A DNA stretch of 8,347 nt, taken from Spirochaetales bacterium. GTDB lineage: Bacteria; Spirochaetota; Spirochaetia; SZUA-6; DRHE01. A program made the position numbers and the translations under genes. This document shows, piece by piece, positions 1-6,092 of the stretch. The stretch is from assembly GCA_016930895.1 (NCBI GenBank), contig JAFGFV010000060.1:1-8347 (forward strand), given 5' to 3'. A model generated the notes under the pieces. That model was not told the origin of the DNA. It ran no database searches and saw nothing but the letters and a program-made list of their open reading frames with translations. Numbering within the stretch: position 1 is the first letter of the stretch; the number at the start of each line of letters is the position of its first letter.

Positions 1-371
1 CGGGGCCCCTGGCCGGCCTTCTCCGCCTGGTGGAGTGTGGCCAGAGCTTCGTCCTGCGGACCGGCGCCCTGCTCAGGGAGCTCGCCCTTCTGCGGGCGGC
101 AACTCCCGACGAGGACCCGGCCGGGCTTGCCTTCGGGTTCCACTGCGAGATCGCCCGGGGCGCCCTCGAAGGAGCGCGCTGGATGAAGCGGACCACCGGG
201 CTTCGAATCATTGCCCTGTCCGGCGGGGTGTTCCAGAACGTCCTGCTCCAGGATCTCCTGGTGCCTGCGCTGCGCCGGGAGGGCTTCGAGGTGTTCCGCA
301 ACCGCAGCGTCCCGCCCGGGGACGGCGGCATCGCTCTCGGGCAGGTATATTTTGTTCCGGGAAACCTGTAG
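1..371 (+). CDS. hypF: HypF, carbamoyltransferase for [NiFe]-hydrogenase maturation (3' part only)
   Basis: This is the C-terminal end of HypF; the reading frame is open from base 3 and the 5' part lies outside the window. About 122 residues are visible. HypF uses carbamoyl phosphate and ATP to carbamoylate the C-terminal cysteine of HypE, the first step in making the cyanide ligands of the [NiFe] site, and acts in the cytoplasm. The visible part belongs to the Kae1-like carbamoyltransferase domain. Its signatures are IIALSGGVFQNVLLQ followed by the end motif DGGIALGQVYF, both typical of the HypF C-terminus. The preceding FGFHCEIARGALEGA stretch matches the helix that carries an FH motif in this family. 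The gene is followed after 31 bases by hypC in the same orientation. A GTG at base 30 is an internal codon, not the start. Confidence 0.93.
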   Translation, partial: GPLAGLLRLVECGQSFVLRTGALLRELALLRAATPDEDPAGLAFGFHCEIARGALEGARWMKRTTGLRIIALSGGVFQNVLLQDLLVPALRREGFEVFRNRSVPPGDGGIALGQVYFVPGNL

Positions 372-402
372 AGTAGATAACCGGAGGCAACAGGAGGCTG
401 CC

Positions 403-636
403 ATGTGCCTGGCCATTCCGATGCAGATCAAGAGTCTCGAGCCCGATGGGACCGCCCTGGTCGCCAGGGACGAGCTGGAGGCCCGGATCGACGTCTCGTT
501 GATCGACTCGCCCAGCCTCGGTGACTACGTCATCGTCCACGCAGGTTACGCCATCGAGGTCCTCGACCTGGAGGACGCGCAGGCCCGCCTGGACATGTTC
601 CGTGCCATGGCCGACAGCCAGGGACGGGCAGACTGA
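403..636 (+). CDS. hypC: HypC/HybG-family hydrogenase maturation chaperone
   Basis: This 77-residue protein has the usual HypC length. HypC binds HypD, and together they hold the iron while the CN and CO ligands are assembled; HypC then delivers the Fe(CN)2CO unit to the hydrogenase large subunit. The N-terminus MCLAIPMQI is the family hallmark, and Cys2 is the essential iron-coordinating residue after removal of Met1. The conserved HAGYAI segment (His46) corresponds to the family HxGFAI motif. The start at 403 is fixed by MCLAIP and by an AGGAGG ribosome-binding site at 392-397, five bases upstream. Longer in-frame starts upstream (for example at 211) run over hypF and are not credible. The gene sits between hypF and hypD in the standard order. 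Confidence 0.97.
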   Translation: MCLAIPMQIKSLEPDGTALVARDELEARIDVSLIDSPSLGDYVIVHAGYAIEVLDLEDAQARLDMFRAMADSQGRAD

Positions 637-653
637 GGCGGAGGTCTGGGAAG

Positions 654-1751
654 GTGGCCCGCCCGCAGGGCTTCGCGGACCGCGAGCTCGCGCAGGCACT
701 GGTGCGGGAGATCCGCGAGCTGGCCGGCAGGGTCGGGCGCCCGGTCCGGATCATGGAGGTCTGCGGGACCCACACCGTGGCCATCCGCCGGGCCGGCATA
801 CCGTCGCTCCTGCCGGGCAACCTGGTCCTGATCTCGGGGCCCGGGTGCCCGGTGTGCGTGACCCCCACCGGGTACATCGACAACGCCTTGAGCCTTGTGG
901 ACCAGCCCGAAGTGGTCGTGGCCAGCTTCGGCGACATGCTGAAGGTCCCCGGCTCCTCGGGGGAGTCCCTCGCCAGCCGTCTGGGCGGGGGTCGGGTCCG
1001 CGTGTTGTATTCCCCGGCCGAGCTGCCCGGCCTGGCCGCGGAGGTCGGCAACTCGGTGGTGTTCCTGGCCATCGGCTTCGAGACCACCATCCCGACCATC
1101 GCCGCCGCCCTGCTGCGGGCCGAGGAGCAGGGACTGGAGAACCTGTTTCTCTACACCGCCTTCAAGACCGTCCCGGCCGCGTTGCAGGCCCTGCTGGCAG
1201 GTCGAGACAGGAACCTGGACGCCTTCCTCCTTCCCGGGCACGTGTCGGTGATCATCGGCGAGGCCCCCTACCGCCTGCTGGAAAGCCCCGGAGGAGTGCC
1301 CGGGGTCATCACCGGGTTCGAGCCGCTGGACATTCTGGACGGGATCCTGGCCGCGCTCCGGCAGGTGGCGGCGGGCACCCACACCGTGGAGAACCGGTAC
1401 ACCCGCGCAGTGCGCCCCGAGGGCAACTCCAAGGCTCGCCGGGTCATCGACGCCGTGCTGGAGCCATGCGACGCCCTCTGGCGCGGCCTGGGCACGATCC
1501 CTGCCAGCGGAATGAAGCTCAGGGAGGAGTTCCGCCGCCGCGACGCGGCCTTGGCCTTCGCCCTCCCGGAAATGACGAATACCGAGCCGCCGGGATGCAG
1601 CTGCGCCCAGGTGCTCCAGGGCCTGCGGGCCCCCCGGGAGTGCCCGCTGTTCGGGGATCTCTGCACCCCGGAGCGGCCCGTAGGTCCCTGCATGGTCTCT
1701 TCGGAAGGCTCCTGCGCGGCCAGCTACCGCTATGGGGAGGGCACGCCGTGA
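654..1751 (+). CDS. hypD: HypD, [4Fe-4S] scaffold for Fe(CN)2CO assembly
   Basis: This 365-residue protein matches the usual HypD length. HypD is the iron-sulfur scaffold which, with HypC, accepts cyanide from HypE and builds the iron ligand set. Visible motifs are MEVCGTHT (Cys37, His40), SGPGCPVCVTP (Cys65 and Cys68, the redox-active CxxC region), GFETT at 131-135 and LPGHVSVIIG around 193-202. A cysteine-rich C-terminal region holds GCSC (Cys315, Cys317), CPLFGDLC (Cys330, Cys337) and GPCMVSSEGSC (Cys346, Cys354), which contains the ligands of the [4Fe-4S] cluster. All key cysteines appear present. The start is GTG at 654, with GGAGG at 640-644 nine bases upstream; no ATG gives a full-length protein. 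It begins 17 bases after hypC, and its stop overlaps the hypE start by four bases. Confidence 0.97.
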   Translation: MARPQGFADRELAQALVREIRELAGRVGRPVRIMEVCGTHTVAIRRAGIPSLLPGNLVLISGPGCPVCVTPTGYIDNALSLVDQPEVVVASFGDMLKVPGSSGESLASRLGGGRVRVLYSPAELPGLAAEVGNSVVFLAIGFETTIPTIAAALLRAEEQGLENLFLYTAFKTVPAALQALLAGRDRNLDAFLLPGHVSVIIGEAPYRLLESPGGVPGVITGFEPLDILDGILAALRQVAAGTHTVENRYTRAVRPEGNSKARRVIDAVLEPCDALWRGLGTIPASGMKLREEFRRRDAALAFALPEMTNTEPPGCSCAQVLQGLRAPRECPLFGDLCTPERPVGPCMVSSEGSCAASYRYGEGTP

Positions 1752-2827
1752 ATCCCCGGGACCCGGCCGAACGGCTCGCTGATGGGGGCGGCGGCGGCAA
1801 GCGGCCCGCCAACGACCGCGTCGCCGGCGGGCGCATCACCTTGGAACACGGCAGCGGCGGGGCCCTGTCCCGGGCGCTCACGGAGGAGCTGATCTATCCC
1901 CTGTTCAGCGGTCCTGACTACCCGGAGCTCTCCGATGCCTCGGAGCTCAGCCTGGAGGGCCGCAGCTTCCTGACCACGGACACCTACGTGGTCGATCCCC
2001 CGGAGTTTCCCGGCGGAGACATCGGGACCCTGGCGGTCCACGGGACCTGCAACGATCTGGCAGTGTGCGGCGCCCGCCCCCTGTACCTGAGCCTGGGGCT
2101 GGTGCTGGAGGAGGGGCTCCCGCTGGAATTGCTGCGGCGGGTGCTCGCCTCGGTGCGATCGGCGGCGGAGGCGGGGCAGGTCCGCGTGGTCACCGGCGAC
2201 ACCAAGGTGGTGCCGGCGGGCAAGGGCGGAGGGATCTACATCAACACCGCCGGAATCGGGCGGGCGATCTCTGACGTTCGCCTCAGCCCCAGCAGGATCC
2301 GCGTCGGCGATCGGGTGCTGGTGTCCGCACCTGTCGGCGCGCACGGCCTGGCGGTGCTGGCGGCGCGGGAACGACTGGCGGTGGGACGCTCCCTGCGCTC
2401 GGACTGCGCGTTCCTGTATCCCCTCTGCAGCTCCCTGTGCGGCCTGGGCGAGGAGCTGCGTTTCATGCGGGACGCCACCCGCGGGGGCGTGGCCGCGGTC
2501 CTCAACGAGACCGTGGCCGGAGCAGCGCTGGGAATGGAAGTCCGGGAAGAGGAGATTCCCGTGGATCCGGCAGTGGCCGCCGCGGCCGACCTCCTGGGGC
2601 TGAACCCGCTGGAGGTGGCCAACGAAGGCGTGCTGGTAGCCGTGGTTTCTCAGCCGGCGGCGCAGACAGCCCTGGCGCTGCTCAGCAGGCATTCGTTGGG
2701 GGCCAGGGCCGCCGTGATCGGGACGGTTACCGACGCCCACCCCGGCAGGGTGATGCTGGAAACGGTCGTGGGAGGCCGGCGAGTGCTGGATCTGCCCCGA
2801 GGGCTGCTTCTGCCCCGGATCTGCTGA
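1748..2827 (+). CDS. hypE: HypE, hydrogenase maturation dehydratase (thiocyanate former)
   Basis: HypE takes a carbamoyl group from HypF on its C-terminal cysteine, dehydrates it with ATP to a thiocyanate and passes cyanide to HypC-HypD. The protein of 359 residues ends in PRIC, the diagnostic tail with the acceptor cysteine. It belongs to the AIR-synthase/ThiL ATP-binding superfamily. HGSGG lies at 34-38, TTDTYVV at 76-82, the dimer and ATP-site motif GTCNDLAVCGA at 99-109, then VTGDTKVV, and MRDATRGGVAAVLNE in the C-terminal domain. The start is GTG at 1748, inside the hypD stop (GTGA overlap), with GGGGAGGG at 1734-1741. Translational coupling to hypD is therefore likely. The N-terminus carries an extra stretch of about 25 residues with five glycines in a row before the conserved domain, making it slightly longer than many homologues. 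The frame is open far upstream across hypD, but that is a high-GC artefact. Confidence 0.96.
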   Translation: MNPRDPAERLADGGGGGKRPANDRVAGGRITLEHGSGGALSRALTEELIYPLFSGPDYPELSDASELSLEGRSFLTTDTYVVDPPEFPGGDIGTLAVHGTCNDLAVCGARPLYLSLGLVLEEGLPLELLRRVLASVRSAAEAGQVRVVTGDTKVVPAGKGGGIYINTAGIGRAISDVRLSPSRIRVGDRVLVSAPVGAHGLAVLAARERLAVGRSLRSDCAFLYPLCSSLCGLGEELRFMRDATRGGVAAVLNETVAGAALGMEVREEEIPVDPAVAAAADLLGLNPLEVANEGVLVAVVSQPAAQTALALLSRHSLGARAAVIGTVTDAHPGRVMLETVVGGRRVLDLPRGLLLPRIC

Positions 2828-2847
2828 CCCCCCCGTCAGCCGGGGGG
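2823..2847. terminator. Overlapping hairpins between convergent hypE and apt
   Basis: Two perfect hairpins share bases here and cannot both form. One pairs GCTGAC (2823-2828) with GTCAGC (2835-2840) around six C. The other pairs CCCCCCG (2829-2835) with CGGGGGG (2841-2847) around a five-base loop. The first begins inside the last hypE codons. The position, in the 21-base gap between two convergent stop codons, suits a bidirectional transcription barrier. No T-run follows on either side, so a classical intrinsic terminator is not proven. Confidence 0.45.
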
Positions 2848-2848
2848 A

Positions 2849-3382
2849 CTACTCGCCGTGGTACTGGATCAGGGTATCCACGGGGTATCCCCCGAGGACC
2901 CGGTCGTAGTTCAGGAACGGCAGTCCCACGACGCCGAAGATCCCGGCGACCCGGGCCCCCGCCTGCTCCACGAGCGAGCAGGCCGCCTTGAGCGTCCCCC
3001 CCGTAGCGATCAGGTCGTCCACCACCAGGACGTCGGTGTCCGCGACCAGATCGGAGCGGTGGACTTCGATCTCGTCCTCGCCGTACTCGAGGGTGAAACG
3101 TGCGGTGTAGGTCGGGCCCGGGAGCTTGCCCTTCTTGCGCACCACTATGAGAGGAACCCCCAGGGTGTACGCCGCCGGTGCCGCGAACACAAACCCTCGG
3201 GCTTCGATGGCCGCAACCCCCCCGAGCCTCCGGTCCCGGTACCGCTCCACGATCCGATCCACGCAGAAGCGGAAGGCGGCCGGCGTGGTGAGGATCCCGG
3301 TGACATCGTAGAACAGGATCCCGGGCCTTGGGAAATCCGGGATCTTGCGGATCGCTGCGTCGAGATCGTACTCAGCGGGCAT
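2849..3382 (-). CDS. apt: Adenine phosphoribosyltransferase
   Basis: This cytoplasmic purine-salvage enzyme converts adenine and PRPP to AMP and pyrophosphate. The 177 residues match the family length. The N-terminal IPDFPRPGILFYDVTGIL segment is the Apt signature. EARGF at 60-64 and VRKKGKLPG at 81-89 contribute to the active site, and LEYGEDEIEVH is the following conserved strand region. The PRPP-binding motif VLVVDDLIATGGT ends near residue 130 with both acidic residues and the TGGT turn intact. The start at 3382 is supported by GGGAGG at 3393-3398, nine bases upstream. The start lies inside the 3' end of the upstream flavodoxin-like gene (11-base overlap), so the two are probably translated from one message. 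The 3' end faces hypE. Confidence 0.96.
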   Translation of the reverse strand: MPAEYDLDAAIRKIPDFPRPGILFYDVTGILTTPAAFRFCVDRIVERYRDRRLGGVAAIEARGFVFAAPAAYTLGVPLIVVRKKGKLPGPTYTARFTLEYGEDEIEVHRSDLVADTDVLVVDDLIATGGTLKAACSLVEQAGARVAGIFGVVGLPFLNYDRVLGGYPVDTLIQYHGE

Positions 3383-3821
3383 CTTCCGGGACCTCCCGGC
3401 GCTTCACCTGCTCGATCAAGCCGCCCAACCAGTGCCCGAGGTCGGCGGTCTGCGCCCCGGCCGGCGGGAGATTCAGGAACTGCCCTGGGCCGAGCGCTAC
3501 CTCGCAGTCGGCCAGGGCCTTGGCGAATGCGTCCAGCGTCTCCTGGCTGCCCAGGGCGAACACCCCGACGGCCCGCGGAGCCAGGCTGATGCCCTTGAGC
3601 GCCCGGAGGATCTCCGCGAAGTCGCGATCGATGGGGACCTTGCCCTGGGCCGCGGACCCGAGAACCACCAGGTCCGCCGCAGTGAGATCGGGGATGCTCG
3701 CCTGGGAGGCCTCCTTGCGCACCACTTTGAGGCGCTCCTGCCTGAGCTGCTGGACGACGCGGTCCGTCACCGCGCTCATCTCCGGGCTTGCCGGGGCATA
3801 TACAACCGCTGCCTGGTACAT
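3372..3821 (-). CDS. Small flavodoxin-fold protein of unknown role
   Basis: This 149-residue cytoplasmic protein has a flavodoxin-like layout: a first strand AAVVYAPASPEM leading into a helix, a strand ADLVVLGSAAQGK near residues 49-61 where flavodoxins have their second flavin loop, a strand AVGVFALGS near 84-92, and a final amphipathic helix. In flavodoxins the first loop is rich in Ser/Thr/Gly (T-x-T-G-N-T); here it reads APASPEM, so phosphate binding by FMN may be weak or altered. The start at 3821 is chosen because AAAGGAG (3830-3836) stands eight bases upstream; a longer frame to 4052 runs into tsaD and is unlikely. A sigma70-like promoter precedes it. It overlaps apt by 11 bases, but a link to purine salvage is not evident. 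The fold is fairly likely; the electron-transfer role is unsure. Confidence 0.72.
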   Translation of the reverse strand: MYQAAVVYAPASPEMSAVTDRVVQQLRQERLKVVRKEASQASIPDLTAADLVVLGSAAQGKVPIDRDFAEILRALKGISLAPRAVGVFALGSQETLDAFAKALADCEVALGPGQFLNLPPAGAQTADLGHWLGGLIEQVKRREVPEDAR

Positions 3822-3857
3822 GTGGCGTGCTCCTTTGACGGGCTCCTGCGTGGGGCA

Positions 3858-3886
3858 ATCGTAGTACGGAACGCACGGCGGGTCAA
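3858..3886 (-). promoter_or_regulatory. Sigma70-like promoter for the flavodoxin-apt pair
   Basis: Reading the minus strand, TTGACC (3886-3881) is followed by a 17-base spacer and TACGAT (3863-3858). Five of six -35 and four of six -10 bases match consensus. The predicted start near 3851 gives a leader of about 30 bases holding the good ribosome-binding site at 3830-3836. It lies in the 107-base gap after tsaD, so flavodoxin and apt could be expressed apart from the upstream genes. Confidence 0.6.
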
Positions 3887-3928
3887 GCTTCCGGCCGGGG
3901 GCGGAACCCGACGGCAGGCAAGGCGGGA

Positions 3929-4951
3929 CTACGGGTACAGGCGCCGGAAACCGTGCACCCGCGCTTCGGCGTTCAGCTCCATCCCCGAAACGCGTCCTTC
4001 GGCGAGAAAATGGTAGCCCAGCCCGGCGATCATCGCGGCGTTGTCGGTGCACAGGGCGAGGGAGGGGAATATCACCTCCAGCCCTTTCTCCTCCTGCTCC
4101 CGGGCGAGGCGCGCCCGCAGGTAGCTGTTGGCGGCTACCCCTCCCCCCGCCACGATCCTCCTGAGCCCGGTATGCTCGACCGCCTTGAGCAGGCGGTCCA
4201 CGAGAATATCAATCGCAGTGGCCTGGAAGGCGGCGGCGATGTTCTCCGGGGTCTTGGGGTAATCGCGGTTCCAGAACTGGTCGAGCTGGTTCACCACGGC
4301 GGTCTTGAGCCCCGAGTAGGACACGTCGAAGGGGTGATCTCCCTTGTGCAGGGACGGCCAGGGGAAGCGGAAGGCCTGGCGCGCCCCGGCGCGTGCCAGC
4401 CTGTCGATGGCGACGCCGCCGGGGTATCCCAGGTCGTAGTGCTTGGCCACCTTGTCGAAGGCCTCCCCGCAGGCGTCATCGATGGTGGCCCCCAGCACCT
4501 CGATCGAGTCGAAGCGCTCGACCCGGACGATCAAGGTGTGCCCCCCGGAAACCAGCAGCCCCAGGTAGGGGTAGGCGATGCTGCGCTCCAGGTGCGGCGC
4601 GTAGAGATGGGCCAGGATGTGGTCCACCCCGACGAAGGGTTTGTTCAGGGTGAACGCCAGGCCCTTGACGAAGGACAGCCCCACCAGCAGCGACCCTATC
4701 AGGCCGGGGCGATAGGTCACCGCCAGGGCGTCCACGTCGGCCGGGACGAGCCCCGCCTCGGCCAGGGCCCGACGGACCACGGGCAGGATCGTCTCGATGT
4801 GCTTGCGGGAGGCGATCTCCGGCACCACCCCATAGTAGGGCCGGTGATCCTCGATCTGGCTCGCCACCACGCTGCTCAGCACCGCCCGGCCGTCGACCAC
4901 CACGCTGGCGGCGCACTCGTCGCAGGAGGACTCGACCCCAAGCACCCTCAC
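3929..4951 (-). CDS. tsaD: tRNA N6-threonylcarbamoyladenosine synthase, TsaD
   Basis: TsaD transfers threonylcarbamoyl from TC-AMP to A37 of ANN-decoding tRNAs, acting with TsaB and TsaE in the cytoplasm; neither partner is in this window. The 340 residues match the family length. The ASKHA-fold signature is complete: VLGVESSCDE at 3-12, VPEIASRKHIETI near 43-55, RPGLIGSLLVGLSFVKG near 81-97, the metal ligands His111 and His115 in VDHILAH, SGGHT at 135-139, GATIDDACGEAFDKVAK, SYSGLKTAV, VAGGGVAANSYLR and the metal-binding Asp303 in TDNAAM. Residue 13 is Cys where many homologues have Thr. The start is GTG at 4951, with AGGGGAGGGG at 4958-4967, six bases upstream. It overlaps the stop of the upstream deacetylase-like gene by four bases (GTGA), implying coupled translation. 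The long in-frame extension toward 5272 is a high-GC artefact. Confidence 0.97.
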   Translation of the reverse strand: MRVLGVESSCDECAASVVVDGRAVLSSVVASQIEDHRPYYGVVPEIASRKHIETILPVVRRALAEAGLVPADVDALAVTYRPGLIGSLLVGLSFVKGLAFTLNKPFVGVDHILAHLYAPHLERSIAYPYLGLLVSGGHTLIVRVERFDSIEVLGATIDDACGEAFDKVAKHYDLGYPGGVAIDRLARAGARQAFRFPWPSLHKGDHPFDVSYSGLKTAVVNQLDQFWNRDYPKTPENIAAAFQATAIDILVDRLLKAVEHTGLRRIVAGGGVAANSYLRARLAREQEEKGLEVIFPSLALCTDNAAMIAGLGYHFLAEGRVSGMELNAEARVHGFRRLYP

Positions 4952-5904
4952 GGTGTGCCCCTCCCCTGCCCGACCAGTTCGCTCAGGGGTACCAGGCGCA
5001 CCCCGGCGGGCCCCGCCTCCGCCAGCACCTCCTCCAGGATTTCCAGCATCTGGGGGTTGTAGATGTGGCCGATCAGCACCGCCGCCCCCTCGGCCCGGGC
5101 CACGGCGGCCCCCCGGTCCAAGGCCGACCTTATGGAGGACGGGTCGGTCTGGTTGTCGATGAACACGTCCCGCTCCAAGAACCGCACCGCTGCGGCGCGC
5201 GCGGCGTCCGCCGCCACCGAGTCCGGCGTGGTCCGGCTGTCCAGGAAGAAGCGCCCGCTCTCGGCCAGGCACTCCATGATCACGGCCATGACCCGCGGGT
5301 CCGCCGTGGCCCGGGAACCCATGTGGTTGTTGGCGCCGACAGCCGCTTCGAGGCCGTCCAAGTCCTCCGCCACGATCCGGCGGATCTCGGCCTCGCTGTG
5401 GGACGAAAGGACCGCACCCGGGCCCGGGTCCTCTCCGTTGACCGCCTCCATGGGCAGGTGCAGGATCATTTCCTTGCCCGCCGCCCGGATCAGTCGGACC
5501 GACTCCCGGGTGTACGCCAGCTGCGGGAGCACCGCGAAGGTGAGCGGCCCGGGAAAATCGAGAAACTGCCCAAGGGTCTCCAGGTTGTGGCCCACGTCGT
5601 CGATCACCACCGCGATCCTGGCCTTCGCCTTCGGACGCTCCGGCACCGCCACAGGCCCGGTTCCGCCGGCGGGGTCCTCGGGCTCACGGTGTGGCGCGGC
5701 GGACGGTGCCTCGGGCTGGCGCAGCGAAGTCGCCGGTGGTGTATCCCGGGCGGACTGCTCCGGCGTGCGCCCCCCGGTGAGGCTGTCCCTGCGGGGCGAG
5801 CCGCTGGGCAGCAGGATCAGCAGCGCGCCTAGACAGGCGGCCACCACCGCGAGCAGGACCACGGCGGTCCTAATGCGCCTTTGGCTGCGTTTCTTGTCCG
5901 CCAT
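4948..5904 (-). CDS. Membrane-anchored divergent polysaccharide deacetylase (YibQ family)
   Basis: The protein has 318 residues. A basic N-terminus (MADKKRSQRRIR) leads into one hydrophobic segment at about 12-33, probably an uncleaved anchor facing the periplasm. A Pro/Glu/Ala-rich linker covers about 34-95. The catalytic-like domain begins at ARIAVVIDDVG (Asp102, Asp103), with HLPMEA at 149-154, GANNHMGSR at 191-198, FFLDSRTTPDS, VFIDNQ and IGHIYN near 288-293. These are hallmarks of the divergent polysaccharide deacetylase (DUF610/YibQ) family, whose natural substrate is not settled. The start at 5904 is the only ATG before the basic/hydrophobic N-terminus; a TTG at 5970 adds residues of no known type. 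There is no ribosome-binding site in front of 5904, consistent with the leaderless promoter placed there. The stop overlaps tsaD by four bases. Confidence 0.88.
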   Translation of the reverse strand: MADKKRSQRRIRTAVVLLAVVAACLGALLILLPSGSPRRDSLTGGRTPEQSARDTPPATSLRQPEAPSAAPHREPEDPAGGTGPVAVPERPKAKARIAVVIDDVGHNLETLGQFLDFPGPLTFAVLPQLAYTRESVRLIRAAGKEMILHLPMEAVNGEDPGPGAVLSSHSEAEIRRIVAEDLDGLEAAVGANNHMGSRATADPRVMAVIMECLAESGRFFLDSRTTPDSVAADAARAAAVRFLERDVFIDNQTDPSSIRSALDRGAAVARAEGAAVLIGHIYNPQMLEILEEVLAEAGPAGVRLVPLSELVGQGRGTP

Positions 5905-5911
5905 GGCGAGA

Positions 5912-5939
5912 ATTGTATCCGCGCCGAAGCCTTGGTCAA
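5912..5939 (-). promoter_or_regulatory. Sigma70-like promoter giving a leaderless deacetylase-tsaD mRNA
   Basis: On the minus strand TTGACC (5939-5934), a 16-base spacer and TACAAT (5917-5912) form a strong promoter with five of six matches in each box. Only seven bases separate the -10 box from the ATG at 5904, so transcription should begin at or within one base of the start codon. The lack of any Shine-Dalgarno sequence there agrees with this. Confidence 0.65.
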
Positions 5940-5981
5940 CCCCTGTTGGCGCAAGGTCAAGGAAGGGCAACCAAGGTCAAG
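5931..5981. repeat. Helically phased GGTCAA direct repeats
   Basis: GGTCAA occurs at 5934-5939, 5955-5960 and 5975-5980, with a one-mismatch copy GGGCAA at 5965-5970; the steps are 21, 10 and 10 bases. The outer copies extend to a perfect ten-base repeat CAAGGTCAAG at 5952-5961 and 5972-5981. The first copy is the -35 box of the deacetylase promoter. Whole-turn spacing suggests activator half-sites on one DNA face, or repeated -35-like elements. Confidence 0.45.
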
Positions 5982-6031
5982 CTGCCGCAAGCCGGGGCCC
6001 GTGCGCGCATGGGAACGCCGCGGGGTTTCGC

Positions 6032-6060
6032 TTGATGTCTGCGAAAGATCTCCCTATCTT
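6032..6060 (+). promoter_or_regulatory. Sigma70-like promoter for the YdeI-like gene
   Basis: TTGATG (6032-6037), a 17-base spacer and TATCTT (6055-6060) form a plausible promoter with a predicted start near 6067. This gives a leader of about 26 bases holding AAGGAG at 6081-6086. It is divergent from the deacetylase promoter. Confidence 0.55.
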
Positions 6061-6062
6061 TC
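6043..6062. promoter_or_regulatory. Inverted repeat over the -10 box, candidate operator
   Basis: GAAAGAT (6043-6049) and ATCTTTC (6056-6062) are perfect seven-base inverted arms around CTCCCT. The right arm covers most of the predicted -10 box. A dimeric repressor bound here would block polymerase. The same sequence can form a hairpin, but it lies upstream of the predicted transcription start, so a DNA operator is favoured. Confidence 0.45.
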
Positions 6063-6092
6063 AACCGGACGGGTGTAGGCAAGGAGACAGAG

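Noticed and set aside
1730..2740. A long antisense open frame over hypE (336 codons)
   Set aside because: Composition is low-complexity shadow translation, with no recognisable domain and no ribosome site, while hypE on the other strand is unmistakable.
521..2827. A 768-codon open frame that would fuse a novel protein to HypE
   Set aside because: The part before 1748 runs across hypC and hypD in another frame. Those genes have complete family motifs; the extension is Pro/Arg/Gly-rich and typical of stop-poor high-GC shadow frames.
3929..5272. A longer TsaD with an N-terminal extension to 5272
   Set aside because: The family N-terminus VLGVESSCDE and a strong ribosome site fix the start at 4951; the extension is a shadow of the deacetylase gene.
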